64,000 bases of DNA, from NCBI RefSeq assembly GCF_900112395.1, contig NZ_FOLN01000005.1, forward strand, positions 62,001 through 126,000, read 5' to 3'. Shown here in pieces: positions 25,326 through 35,535 of this stretch (position 1 is the first letter of the stretch; each line of letters begins with the position of its first letter). Position numbers and translations under genes: made by a program. Origin of the DNA: Algibacter lectus (GTDB lineage Bacteria > Bacteroidota > Bacteroidia > Flavobacteriales > Flavobacteriaceae). A model generated the notes under the pieces. It was not told the origin of the DNA. It did not search any database and worked only from the letters and a program-made list of their open reading frames with translations.

Positions 25326-26054
25326 ATGGCAACTCTAACAAAAATTATAGTCACAACACTTTTAAGTTTATGCTTATTCTCTTGTAACTTCAACATCAAC
25401 ATGCATTCTGGCGTTAAAGGGAATGGCAATTTAAAAACTGAAACTCGAATGGTAACCGAACCGTTTTCAACCATTAAAGCTACCGAAGGCCTAGATGTTT
25501 ACCTTACACAAAGCGACAACGAAAGCATTATTGTTGAAACCGATGAGAACTTACAAGAGCTAATTATTACCGAAGTTATAGATGGTGTTTTAAAAATCCA
25601 TACTGCAGAAAGTATTGGTAAATCTGTTTCAAAAAAAGTAACGGTTAGTTTTAAAACCATTTCTAGTATTATTGCAACTAGCGGCAGTGATGTGGTATCG
25701 AGCAACACTATTACAGTAGAAGAACTAGATTTAAAAACAACAAGCGGTAGCGATATGTCTTTAAAACTAAACACCAAAATTTTGAACTGCGAGTCTACTA
25801 GCGGTAGCGATTTAAATTTATCGGGGATAACTGAGAAACTTAATGCAGAAGCGACTAGCGGAAGTGATATTGAAGCCAAAGAACTTATTGCTCAATACAG
25901 TAATGTAAAAGTTACTAGCGGGGCCGATATTAGTGTAAATACCAAAAAAATATTGGTTGCCAAGGCTACAAGCGGTGGCGATATTAAATATTATGGCAAT
26001 CCGGAAAAGGTTGATAAATCGAAAAACTCTTCAGGAAACATAACGAAGAAGTAA
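25326..26054 (+). CDS. GIN domain (DUF2807) lipoprotein
   Basis: A 242-aa lipoprotein (signal LCLFSC) with one GIN domain, a small right-handed beta-helix: FSTIKATEGLDVYLTQ begins it and the coil repeats are visible as ATSGSDV, TTSGSDM, STSGSDL, ATSGSDI, VTSGADI and ATSGGDI at regular spacing. The family is thought to be surface or periplasmic adhesin-like; no function is established. It follows the PspC gene after 159 bp and precedes a related gene. Confidence 0.9.
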   Translation: MATLTKIIVTTLLSLCLFSCNFNINMHSGVKGNGNLKTETRMVTEPFSTIKATEGLDVYLTQSDNESIIVETDENLQELIITEVIDGVLKIHTAESIGKSVSKKVTVSFKTISSIIATSGSDVVSSNTITVEELDLKTTSGSDMSLKLNTKILNCESTSGSDLNLSGITEKLNAEATSGSDIEAKELIAQYSNVKVTSGADISVNTKKILVAKATSGGDIKYYGNPEKVDKSKNSSGNITKK

Positions 26055-26082
26055 TTTAAAACCATTATTTCACCTTTAAAAG

Positions 26083-26124
26083 AAAGCCATTCCGGACTTA
26101 AATATAAGTTTGGGATGGTTTTTG
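26083..26124 (+). terminator. terminator-like hairpin between the two GIN genes
   Basis: AAAGCCATTCCGGACTTA pairs with TAAGTTTGGGATGGTTT (some mismatches), followed by T's. Confidence 0.6.
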
Positions 26125-26151
26125 TTTTATCTTTGTTCTAATATTTAATTA

Positions 26152-26997
26152 ATGTACAAAATGAAACAAAAATCCCTTACTCTACTATTAGCAATAAGTA
26201 TTTGTTTTTTGGGCCAAGCTCAAAGTGTAGAAAAAGTAAAAGGTAATAGAAATGTAACCATACAACAAACTCCTGTAAATTCTTTTAAAACCATTATTAT
26301 TGATGAGGGTTTTGAAATTGATTTAGTTTACTCAAAAGAACCATACGTTGAAATAGAGACTGATGAAAATATTCATGAGTTTTTTGTTCTTAATTTAAGA
26401 GATAGCGTACTTAATATCGATTTAACAAAACGCGTTACCTCTAAAAAAAGACTGAATATCAAGGTTGCTTATGACGATTTTTTAACAACTATTGAAACTC
26501 GTGACAATGCTGAAGTACATAGCTTATCTACAATTAATGCAGATAACATGACATTAATTACATCGGGTAATTCTGAAGCTGGACTGACAATAAAAACGGA
26601 AAACTTCAATTTTGAAGGATTAGATAAATCTGACACCAAATTGAATGTAACTGCTAATACGTCGAAAGTTATTTTAAACGGAAACAGTAAATTGGAGGCT
26701 TTAATTAATTCACCAATACTAAAAGCCGATTTATACCAAAGAGCAAATGCTGAAATTGAAGGCAGCTGTGATAACCTAACACTTAGAACAGACAATAACG
26801 CACAGTTTACAGGTAAAAATTTCACTATTAAAAATTGCGATTTAATTTCGGAAATTGCTAGTGAAGCAATTTTAGAAGTTACAGACACTATAGCTGTAGA
26901 AATTTCTGGAGCAAGTTCTCTATACCTTTACAATGAACCGCAAATTATAGTAAACAAACTAGCGAACACATCTAAAATTCAGAAAAAAGAAAAATAA
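26152..26997 (+). CDS. GIN domain (DUF2807) secreted protein
   Basis: A 281-aa protein with a signal peptide (KSLTLLLAISICFLGQAQ) and a GIN-type beta-helix: VNSFKTIIIDEGFEIDLVYS, YVEIETDENI, then regular coils with N/D/S turns. It has fewer of the TSGSD repeats than the gene upstream, so the two are diverged paralogues. A second ATG at 26161 (MKQKSL) would remove three residues and gives a more usual signal peptide. A TATCTTTG box at 26128-26135 suggests its own promoter, independent of the upstream terminator. Confidence 0.82.
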   Translation: MYKMKQKSLTLLLAISICFLGQAQSVEKVKGNRNVTIQQTPVNSFKTIIIDEGFEIDLVYSKEPYVEIETDENIHEFFVLNLRDSVLNIDLTKRVTSKKRLNIKVAYDDFLTTIETRDNAEVHSLSTINADNMTLITSGNSEAGLTIKTENFNFEGLDKSDTKLNVTANTSKVILNGNSKLEALINSPILKADLYQRANAEIEGSCDNLTLRTDNNAQFTGKNFTIKNCDLISEIASEAILEVTDTIAVEISGASSLYLYNEPQIIVNKLANTSKIQKKEK

Positions 26998-27015
26998 TTC
27001 TACACAGAATTAATT

Positions 27016-27049
27016 AAGGTAGCTTTCTAAGAAATGCTACCTTTTTTTT
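27016..27049 (+). terminator. terminator of the second GIN gene
   Basis: AAGGTAGC / GCTACCTT stem followed by eight T's, 20 bp below the stop codon. The rest of the 294-bp gap is AT-rich with no other feature seen. Confidence 0.85.
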
Positions 27050-27291
27050 GCTTTCACATTAACCGAAAACCAATTTAACCTACTAAAAATCAATTAAATA
27101 AAAAAAATAAATTTTTAAAAAACTCTAAGCTACTCAAAAACATAAAGTTACACAAATGGTTACTCTTTCATAAATTTCTCAAAATTGAAAATAAACCAAA
27201 CTATATTTTTTCAGTCTAATAATATTAAAGGTTATATTTAACCTTTCAAGACTCTTAATATAAAGATTAACATTAACTTCCGTAACTGTAG

Positions 27292-30200
27292 ATGAATAAA
27301 TTGGCGTTTTTAAAAAAAGTATCATTCTTAGTTATATTCCTTTTCTGTCTAGCTAGTTTTGCCCAACTTAGTAAAACACACTTTATACCACCTTTAACAT
27401 ACGCCGATTCTGACAATGCTGTACCTCAAGATCAGTATATATATTTATCCACACCTTCTGTAACCGATGTCGCTTACACTATTATTCCGGTCGGACAACC
27501 CACATCAACTTATATATCTGGAGTAGTTTCAAATTCATCTCCTGTAGTTATTTTTATAGGCAATGGGGATAGTCAGCTATTCATGCCACCTACACAAACA
27601 AGTACCGTTACCAATAATAGAGGTTATATTATAGAAGCTCAAAATAGTATTTATGCCTCAGTTAGAATGATTGCTGCAACTACTGGTGCACAAGCAGGAG
27701 CGCTAGTTAGCAAGGGTTTAGCTGCTCGTGGAGAAACTTTTAGAATTGGTAGTTACACCAATGAAAATCCTCAGGACAACTACCTCAACTTTGTTTCAGT
27801 AATGGCTACCGAAAATAATACAGAAGTAGCATTTAGCAATTTACCCGTGGGTTTAATTATTGAAAATTATTCAGGAACAACCCCAATAACGGTTAATCTA
27901 AACAAAGGAGAAAGCTATACTATTGCAACTAACAGCAATGAAAGCACTATAAACACTGATGGATTAATTGGCACTTTAGTTAACTCAGATAAACCCATTG
28001 TTGTAAACTGTGGATCTGCAAATGGTAGTTTTCATAACGGTAATGGTAGAGACTACGGTATCGATCAAATTGTGGGCCTAGATAAGGTAGGCACAGAATA
28101 TATTTTTGTAAAAGGTGACGGTTATGATGGTTGGGAAAACATTCTTATTGTGGCACATTACGATAATACTTCAGTTAGTATAAACGGAAATGCTGCAATT
28201 GCAACTATAAATGCAGGCGAATATTATTTAATTGAAGGCGATCAATATATTAATGGCAATATGTATGTAGAAACCTCTCAACCTGTTTTTGCATATCAAG
28301 GTATTGGAGCTACACCAAGCGAAGCTAACCAAGGTATGTATTTTGTACCTCCATTAAGTTGTGAAACACGTGGAAATCTAAATAATATCGCGAATATTCA
28401 ATCAATAGGAAGTATAGATTTTGAAGGAGGTGTTTCTATTGTTACTAAGGCTGGAGCAACAGTTACCGTAAATAATATAGCTTTAAGTAATTTTTTCACA
28501 ACAGGACCAACTGCAGTTACAGGAAAATCGGACTACGTCACTTATAAAATCGTAGACCTAACCGGAAACATTTCTGTACAAAGTACAGACGAGTTGTACT
28601 GTGCTTATTTCAATTTTAATGGAGCAGCAACCTCTGGTAGTTTTTATTCTGGTTTTCCAACACCGCCAGAAATTAATTTTAATGCCGTTTTTGAAAGTCT
28701 AGGAAATTGCATTCCAAATGTAACTTTAGAAGTTGCTAATATGGACAACTTTGATAGCGTTGAATGGTTTTTTGACAATGGCTCAGGTAGTGGCTTTGTA
28801 ACAACAGGCATTACAACATTTCAAATTACACCAACCGTTTCTGGAACCTACAAACTAGTTGGAGAATTACTCTGCTCAGGCTTAAAACTAGAATCTCTCG
28901 AAGTACCTGTAAGTATCTGTCCTGACGATAGAGATACCGACGGGATACCAGACAATATAGATATTGATAACGATAACGATGGAATCTTAAACTGTACAGA
29001 ATCTTATGGTAATCAAATTATCAATTTATCAAATATTAATAGTGGTAGCATACCTGTAGGAGCATATACTTTTTCAGGAACCACAACTGTAGCTAACAAT
29101 ACAGTTACTACACCAATTTTCGGAAATAGCGAAGGTATATTTACTAGTGAGGTATCTGTTAAAACTGGCGACCCAGAAAGCAGCACAACCTACCAATTAA
29201 ACTTTAACAAACCACTTAATTTATTGGTAAGCTATCCCGATACTACTTTTAGTGGAAGCGGCATACTCAACACCAATCAAGAGTTTATTATTCGAGTACC
29301 GAGTTCAAGAACGATTACCCTTTTAGATCCTGACGATCAACTTTTAATAGATAGCGATTTCGATGGTATTTACGAAACAGGAATCACGCAAATTTCAGCT
29401 TTCGAAATTCGATTTAAATCAAAAACATCATTAGCTTTTGGAGCTGCAACATTCAGCTTTTCGTCCCATGGCGTAAACCAAATAACTTATATTCATAAAA
29501 ATATTTCAGATACAAATGGCAACCAAGCTTCTTTCCAAATTGCGGCAACTTGCGTTGGAAAAGATAATGATTTAGACGGTGTTGACGATAGCTTAGACCT
29601 AGATAGTGATAACGATGGTATTCCAGATTTTATAGAAAACCAAGGAGAACTTATTACGCTATCAAATATAGATGCAGACTCTAACGGATTGGATGATGTT
29701 TATGATATTACGGCAACTCCAATAGACACTGACAACGATGGCGTACTTGATGTTTATGATTTAGATAGTGACAATGATGGTATTTATGATTTAGTTGAAA
29801 CTGGTGTATTAGGCACAAATTTATCCGATACAGATTTAAACGGTATTGACGATGGTCCTAACTTTGGAATAAACGGATGGACAGATAACGCAGAAACCTC
29901 AGCAGACAGTAACCAAATAGGATATACGCTAAGTGATTTTGACAATAACGCCGTATTTAGCTATATTGATTTAGACGCCGACGGAGACACATGTTTTGAT
30001 GTTATTGAGGCAGGGTTTTCTGACGCAAATATGGATAACTACCTTGGAGATACTGCAACAATTACAGTAGACATTAACGGACTAGTAACTAATGCTTCAG
30101 ACGGATACACGCTTCCTAATTCAAATTATTCAACCAGTGCTACATTATCAATAACTACGCAACCCGTTGATATTACTATTTGTGAATCTTACGAAGCTTC

Positions 30201-32448
30201 TATTGCAATAATTTCAGATGAGGCTGAAACATTTCAATGGGAAATAAGCACAGATGGCACCACTTGGAACACCGTTATTGATGATACCAACTACAACAAC
30301 TCACAAACAGCAACCCTAACTATTATAAATACACCTATAACTTTTAACAACAATCAATACCGTGTAAAGTTAGATAGAAGCGGAAATGGCTGTGGCTTAT
30401 ATTCAGAAAGCATGACGCTTACTGTAAATGCGCTTTCAAATGTTAATTCGCCTGTTATTTTAATTCAATGTGATGATGCTGATCCATCAACACTTGGTTA
30501 TAGTTATTTCAATTTAACCGAAGCTAATGATGAAATTTCATCAAATGCTATAAACGAAACATTCAGCTATTATTTAACTGAAGCTTCCGCGAAGTTAGGA
30601 GATGAGACGAGCCCTGATTTTATTGCAGACCCAACTACTTTTATAAATAGAACAATTAGTAACGATATAGTTTGGGCCAGGGTCGAAAATGCACTTAACT
30701 GCGGGAATATTGCAGAAATTCAACTTAATGTTTCAACTACAGTAATCCCTTCCAGCCTATCCATTACATTTAATCAATGTGATGATTTTCTTGATATTGA
30801 CGGAAATGATACAGCAAACAATAACCAAAGAGATGGCATTGCAACATTCGACTTTAGTAGTGTAAATACAACTTTATTAAGTTTAATTCCTGCTGGACAA
30901 AACCCGTTACCACCAAGATATTATAGAAATGAAGCAGATGCTTTAGCAGAAATAAATGAAATTACAGATATCTCGAATTACAGAAATATTGGGTATCCAA
31001 ATTCGCAAATAATTTACGTACGTGTAGATAGCTCTATATCTAATGATTGTTTAGGTTTAGGTGGCCATATTTTATTAACTGTAGAACCTTTACCACTTGC
31101 GAATCCTGTTACAATTACCAGAGCATGCGATGATGATTCTGATGGCGCCTACCCTTTCGATACTTCTAATTTAGAAAGCGATATTTTAGGAACACAAAAC
31201 CCCGCAGATTTTAATATTTCATATTTTGATACTGCTGGAGATCCTTTATTATATACTAACGGCACTCCCGTTGTTAGTCCAATTTCATCTACATTTTTAA
31301 CAAGCAATCAAACCATAACGATTCGAGTTACAAATGCAACATCTTCGGCTCCCGACGGACCTTGTTTCGATGAAACTACAGTAGAATTTATAGTAGACGA
31401 AAGCCCTATTGCTAATCCAACACCCTCAATTATTGTATGCGATGGTGAAACTGGAGACATTGATGATGATGGTATATTTCCTTTTAACACCAATAACTTT
31501 TCTAGTACAATTTTAGGAGCGCAAACCGGTATGGATATTAATTATACATATATAGATGAATCTGGAGTTACAGTCACAAATTCATCTTTACCAAACCCTT
31601 TAAATTCAGAATCTCAAAATATTTTAGTAGAAGTTACTAATCCGGCTAACACCACCTGCATAGCAACAACTACTATAGAATTAATTGTAAACCCACTTCC
31701 AGATTTCACTGTAGATTCACCCTTAATTGTTTGTACCTCAGACCCAAATTTCAGTGTAAACTTAGATCCTATTGAAGCTAATGTAATCGATAGTTTTACT
31801 TACGAGTGGTATTTTGAGGATGGTACATTTTTATCTAACCAGCCTACTCTAGACCATGTATCTGTTGCCGGAACATACACGGTAACACTTACAAAAACAG
31901 ATGGAACAGGATGCTCACGCACACGTGATATTATAGTTACAGCTTCGGAGTCTGCAAATATTACTCAAGACGATGTTACTATTGTAGATATCTCTAACAA
32001 CAACTCCGTCACTATAGATACTACAAATTTAGGTTCTGGAGATTATGAGTATGCCCTGCGCGAAGAGGGCTCAAACTTTATTACTTACCAAGCGGAACCC
32101 GTGTTTACAAATGTACGTCCAGGCTTTTACACCATTTATGTAAAGGATGATGTTTGCGGAACTACAGAATTAGATATTTCGGTGATTGGTTATGCTAAAT
32201 TCTTTACACCAAATGGCGATAGTTATAATGATTATTGGCAAGTAAAGGGCTTAAACGCTCAAACACAACCAAACTCGTTAATCTTTATTTACGATCGTTA
32301 TGGAAAACTACTTAAACAATTCTTAGCAGGTTCAACAGGTTGGGATGGTACATTTAATGGAAATCCTTTACCTTCTGATGATTATTGGTTTAATGTTCAG
32401 CTAGAAGATGGACGACATTTTAGCGGACATTTCACTTTAAAAAGATAA
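27292..32448 (+). CDS. giant T9SS type B-sorted protein with IgGFc-binding-like N-terminus
   Basis: A 1718-aa secreted protein. After a signal peptide (LVIFLFCLASFAQ) residues about 40-470 resemble the IgGFc-binding protein N-terminal domain (QDQYIYLSTPSVTDVAYTII, GYIIEAQNSIYASVRM). Asp-rich thrombospondin type 3-like Ca2+ loops follow (DTDGIPDNIDIDNDNDGILN; DNDLDGVDDSLDLDSDNDG; DTDNDGVLDVYDLDSDNDG), then several Ig/cadherin-like modules with paired cysteines (VCDGETGDIDDDGIFPF, SCSRTRDI-like segments). The last 85 residues are the gliding-motility-associated type B sorting domain (AKFFTPNGDSYNDYWQVKGL ... DYWFNVQLEDGRHFSGHFTL). It is likely a surface adhesin or matrix protein. uvrB follows after 27 bp. 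Confidence 0.88.
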   Translation: MNKLAFLKKVSFLVIFLFCLASFAQLSKTHFIPPLTYADSDNAVPQDQYIYLSTPSVTDVAYTIIPVGQPTSTYISGVVSNSSPVVIFIGNGDSQLFMPPTQTSTVTNNRGYIIEAQNSIYASVRMIAATTGAQAGALVSKGLAARGETFRIGSYTNENPQDNYLNFVSVMATENNTEVAFSNLPVGLIIENYSGTTPITVNLNKGESYTIATNSNESTINTDGLIGTLVNSDKPIVVNCGSANGSFHNGNGRDYGIDQIVGLDKVGTEYIFVKGDGYDGWENILIVAHYDNTSVSINGNAAIATINAGEYYLIEGDQYINGNMYVETSQPVFAYQGIGATPSEANQGMYFVPPLSCETRGNLNNIANIQSIGSIDFEGGVSIVTKAGATVTVNNIALSNFFTTGPTAVTGKSDYVTYKIVDLTGNISVQSTDELYCAYFNFNGAATSGSFYSGFPTPPEINFNAVFESLGNCIPNVTLEVANMDNFDSVEWFFDNGSGSGFVTTGITTFQITPTVSGTYKLVGELLCSGLKLESLEVPVSICPDDRDTDGIPDNIDIDNDNDGILNCTESYGNQIINLSNINSGSIPVGAYTFSGTTTVANNTVTTPIFGNSEGIFTSEVSVKTGDPESSTTYQLNFNKPLNLLVSYPDTTFSGSGILNTNQEFIIRVPSSRTITLLDPDDQLLIDSDFDGIYETGITQISAFEIRFKSKTSLAFGAATFSFSSHGVNQITYIHKNISDTNGNQASFQIAATCVGKDNDLDGVDDSLDLDSDNDGIPDFIENQGELITLSNIDADSNGLDDVYDITATPIDTDNDGVLDVYDLDSDNDGIYDLVETGVLGTNLSDTDLNGIDDGPNFGINGWTDNAETSADSNQIGYTLSDFDNNAVFSYIDLDADGDTCFDVIEAGFSDANMDNYLGDTATITVDINGLVTNASDGYTLPNSNYSTSATLSITTQPVDITICESYEASIAIISDEAETFQWEISTDGTTWNTVIDDTNYNNSQTATLTIINTPITFNNNQYRVKLDRSGNGCGLYSESMTLTVNALSNVNSPVILIQCDDADPSTLGYSYFNLTEANDEISSNAINETFSYYLTEASAKLGDETSPDFIADPTTFINRTISNDIVWARVENALNCGNIAEIQLNVSTTVIPSSLSITFNQCDDFLDIDGNDTANNNQRDGIATFDFSSVNTTLLSLIPAGQNPLPPRYYRNEADALAEINEITDISNYRNIGYPNSQIIYVRVDSSISNDCLGLGGHILLTVEPLPLANPVTITRACDDDSDGAYPFDTSNLESDILGTQNPADFNISYFDTAGDPLLYTNGTPVVSPISSTFLTSNQTITIRVTNATSSAPDGPCFDETTVEFIVDESPIANPTPSIIVCDGETGDIDDDGIFPFNTNNFSSTILGAQTGMDINYTYIDESGVTVTNSSLPNPLNSESQNILVEVTNPANTTCIATTTIELIVNPLPDFTVDSPLIVCTSDPNFSVNLDPIEANVIDSFTYEWYFEDGTFLSNQPTLDHVSVAGTYTVTLTKTDGTGCSRTRDIIVTASESANITQDDVTIVDISNNNSVTIDTTNLGSGDYEYALREEGSNFITYQAEPVFTNVRPGFYTIYVKDDVCGTTELDISVIGYAKFFTPNGDSYNDYWQVKGLNAQTQPNSLIFIYDRYGKLLKQFLAGSTGWDGTFNGNPLPSDDYWFNVQLEDGRHFSGHFTLKR

Positions 32449-32475
32449 CACATTTATTTTGCGTAATTTTGTAAA

Positions 32476-34479
32476 ATGAAGTTTAAAATTGAATCAGAAT
32501 TTAAGCCAACAGGCGATCAACCAAACGCAATTAAACAATTAGCGGCAGGTTTAAATGCCGATGAAAAATATCAAACTTTATTAGGGGTTACTGGGTCTGG
32601 TAAAACATTTACTATTGCAAATGTTATAGAAGAAGTACAACGCCCAACTCTAATTTTAGCGCATAATAAAACTTTGGCAGCGCAGTTATACTCGGAGTTT
32701 AAACAGTTTTTCCCGAATAATGCTGTTGAGTATTTTGTATCTTATTACGATTATTATCAACCGGAAGCTTACATTCCTGTTTCTGGAGTGTACATCGAAA
32801 AAGATTTATCTATAAATGAAGAAATAGAGAAAATGCGTTTAAGCGCAACCTCTTCCCTACTTTCTGGACGTCGTGATGTTATTGTTATTGCGTCGGTATC
32901 TTGTATTTACGGTATTGGAAACCCTGTAGAATTTCAGAAAAACGTAATTTCATTAAAGCAAGATCAAGAAATTTCACGAACTAAACTCCTTCATACCCTG
33001 GTACAAAGTTTATATTCTAGAACCGAAGCCGATTTTAGACATGGAAATTTCAGAATAAAAGGTGATACTGTCGATATTTTTCCGAGTTATGCGGATGATG
33101 CTTTTAGAATACACTTTTTTGGAGATGAGATTGAAGAAATCGAGTCTTTCAATATTCAAACTAATGAAATTGTTGAAAAATACGAACAAATAACAATTTA
33201 TCCTGCAAACATGTTTGTAACATCTCCCGATGTTTTACAAAATGCCATTTCGGAAATTCAGGATGATTTAGTTAAACAACACGATTATTTTAAAGAAATA
33301 GGCAAACACCTTGAAGCCAAACGCTTAAAAGAGCGTACGGAATTCGATTTAGAAATGATACGTGAATTAGGGTATTGTTCTGGTATTGAGAACTACTCGC
33401 GCTATTTAGACCGAAGGCAACCAGGAACAAGACCTTTCTGTTTACTCGATTATTTTCCAGACGATTATTTAATGGTTGTAGACGAAAGTCACGTTACCGT
33501 TTCTCAAGTTCACGCCATGTATGGTGGTGATAGAAGTCGAAAAGAAAATTTAGTAGAATACGGTTTTAGATTACCTGCCGCTATGGACAACAGACCTCTA
33601 AAATTTGAAGAGTTTGAAGCCATACAAAACCAAGTAATATACGTAAGTGCCACACCAGCCGATTACGAATTACAGAAAACTGATGGTGTTTATGTAGAGC
33701 AAGTTATTAGACCTACAGGACTTTTAGACCCTATTATTGAAATTAGACCAAGTTTAAATCAAATTGATGATTTAATTGAAGAAATACAAATACGCGTAGA
33801 AAAAGATGAGCGTACTTTGGTTACCACACTTACCAAACGTATGGCAGAGGAGTTAACCAAATATTTAGACCGTATTCAAATACGTTGTCGTTACATACAT
33901 AGTGATGTTGATACTTTGGAGCGTGTTGAAATTATGCAAGATTTACGTAAAGGCTTATTTGATGTTTTAGTTGGTGTAAACTTACTTCGTGAAGGTTTAG
34001 ATTTACCAGAAGTATCTCTAGTCGCTATTTTAGATGCCGATAAAGAAGGCTTCTTGCGTTCGGCAAGATCTTTAACGCAAACCGTTGGTCGTGCCGCTAG
34101 AAACCTTAACGGAAGAGCCATAATGTATGCTGATAAAATTACTAAAAGTATGCAGAAAACGATGGACGAAACCGATTACCGTCGTGAGAAACAAATTGCC
34201 TACAATACCAAATTTAACATCACACCAACAGCATTAAACAAGAGTTTAGATAATGTATTAACCAAAAACTCGGTAAGCACTTACAGTTATGAGCTAGAGG
34301 CTGCAAAAGCCGCTGAGCCAGAGAGCGAGTATTTAACCAAAGGTGAATTAGAAAAGAAAATTAGAGAGAAACGCAAACTTATGGAAGAAGCTGCAAAAGC
34401 ATTAGACTTTTTAGTTGCAGCTAAACTACGTGACGAAATTAAAGCATCTCAAGATAAACTAGAAAAGCTAAAGAATTAA
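32476..34479 (+). CDS. uvrB: excinuclease ABC subunit B
   Basis: A 667-aa helicase-like protein of nucleotide excision repair, loaded onto damaged DNA by UvrA. All motifs are present: P-loop GVTGSGKT (37-44), the beta-hairpin SYYDYYQPEAYIP, DESHVT (Walker B), IYVSATPADYE, LLREGLDLPEVSLVAILDAD, QTVGRAARN, and the C-terminal UVR motif that binds UvrC (ELEKKIREKRKLMEEAAKAL). It lies 27 bp below a T9SS protein gene and its stop codon is within a perfect hairpin. It is probably read from its own promoter or as part of a longer transcript; the only box seen, TAATTTTG at 32464, is too close to the start to be useful. Confidence 0.97.
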   Translation: MKFKIESEFKPTGDQPNAIKQLAAGLNADEKYQTLLGVTGSGKTFTIANVIEEVQRPTLILAHNKTLAAQLYSEFKQFFPNNAVEYFVSYYDYYQPEAYIPVSGVYIEKDLSINEEIEKMRLSATSSLLSGRRDVIVIASVSCIYGIGNPVEFQKNVISLKQDQEISRTKLLHTLVQSLYSRTEADFRHGNFRIKGDTVDIFPSYADDAFRIHFFGDEIEEIESFNIQTNEIVEKYEQITIYPANMFVTSPDVLQNAISEIQDDLVKQHDYFKEIGKHLEAKRLKERTEFDLEMIRELGYCSGIENYSRYLDRRQPGTRPFCLLDYFPDDYLMVVDESHVTVSQVHAMYGGDRSRKENLVEYGFRLPAAMDNRPLKFEEFEAIQNQVIYVSATPADYELQKTDGVYVEQVIRPTGLLDPIIEIRPSLNQIDDLIEEIQIRVEKDERTLVTTLTKRMAEELTKYLDRIQIRCRYIHSDVDTLERVEIMQDLRKGLFDVLVGVNLLREGLDLPEVSLVAILDADKEGFLRSARSLTQTVGRAARNLNGRAIMYADKITKSMQKTMDETDYRREKQIAYNTKFNITPTALNKSLDNVLTKNSVSTYSYELEAAKAAEPESEYLTKGELEKKIREKRKLMEEAAKALDFLVAAKLRDEIKASQDKLEKLKN

Positions 34480-34494
34480 ATCTTTAGCTTTTCT
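34461..34494 (+). terminator. perfect hairpin overlapping the uvrB stop
   Basis: AGAAAAGCTAAAGA (34461-34474) pairs with TCTTTAGCTTTTCT (34481-34494); the TAA stop is in the loop. The stem supplies its own T-rich 3' arm rather than a separate T-run. Confidence 0.65.
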
Positions 34495-34595
34495 ATAATC
34501 TTATACGTCTCAAGTAAAATTAACACTTAGCAGATTTTCCTTAAAAGAAATAGAATGAGTGATAAGATATTATTTTAGAATGTATAAATCCCTTT

Positions 34596-35009
34596 TTAAT
34601 TATACTGTGTTTTAAAAATATCAATTAAAACATCTGGTGGTACAATTTTATTAGGAAAACTTTCCATTAAATAAAGTACTTTAGTGATAGACTCGTGACT
34701 TAATCCCATACGTAAACCAAAATTGTACAATTTAATTACACCTTTAGAATTGTTTCCTCCGCCATGTTCTTGTTCTATATTCATTAAAAGTACTAGTCTA
34801 TGAAATTGTACAATACGTTCGCTATGCGATTTTAAATGTGTATAGTTTATTGGATTTTTAATTAAATATTCAAAATCCTCGCGTTCTATCTCTAATTGTT
34901 TGGCAACACCTAACAAAAAGTTATATTCTATGTTTTTTATATCCTTATCGTGCTTCGCAAAAGCAATCATTTCGGATAGGAGATGCAATTTCTGAGCTCT
35001 ATTAATCAT
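34596..35009 (-). CDS. TerB-like protein
   Basis: A 137-aa all-helical cytoplasmic protein. LLSEMIAFAKHDKDIKNIEY followed by FLLGVAKQLEIEREDFEYL matches the TerB-like (tellurite resistance B, EF-hand-like) pattern with an acidic D/E metal-binding region. The family's role in Bacteroidota is unclear; I recall that homologues are sometimes labelled after the neighbouring uvrB, which is not supported by sequence. It converges on uvrB and is followed upstream by a 526-bp gap. Confidence 0.72.
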   Translation of the reverse strand: MINRAQKLHLLSEMIAFAKHDKDIKNIEYNFLLGVAKQLEIEREDFEYLIKNPINYTHLKSHSERIVQFHRLVLLMNIEQEHGGGNNSKGVIKLYNFGLRMGLSHESITKVLYLMESFPNKIVPPDVLIDIFKTQYN

Positions 35010-35535
35010 TTTTAAACTAGTTTTTGAGGGTTATACTATAAATTTAAGCAGAAAGATTAAAAACTAATCGAAGATATAATGTAGCTTATCGAAAAAGCCA
35101 TGGTATTTTATCGTGTTTTTCTTTATTTCATCAATGTTTTAAAAAATTTCATCTAATAAAATTGCGTTTTATCTTTTATAGTCCTTATTAACAGAATATT
35201 AAGAACCTTTCAAACAGCCTAATAAATCAAGAGGTTCCAAAGGAATACTACACACAACTCTCCTCGTTTCAGGGTTTTACAGAATTAACTCACAGATAGA
35301 AAACAAAAACATCAGCTTGTACTATTTCAAAAGTAAAAATCGATGAAATGCACAGCATTGCTAAGTTCACCCTATAAAATGATTATTTTTTTTAATGAAG
35401 TAAGAAATACTAACTAAAATTCTATTTAAAATATTAAGTTAACTTAAATTTTAATATCTTAATTTTACATTTCTCGATAAAAGGACGATTTAAAACCTAA
35501 TTTAAACTGTAAAAACAGCAATTGCTATTCAAAAT
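35010..35535. other. 526-bp intergenic gap without recognisable gene
   Basis: Very AT-rich, no ORF of note on either strand, no terminator, tRNA or repeat seen. It lies between two diverging genes, so it must hold both promoters; I do not see a clear TTG-N19-TAnnTTTG pair. Confidence 0.45.
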
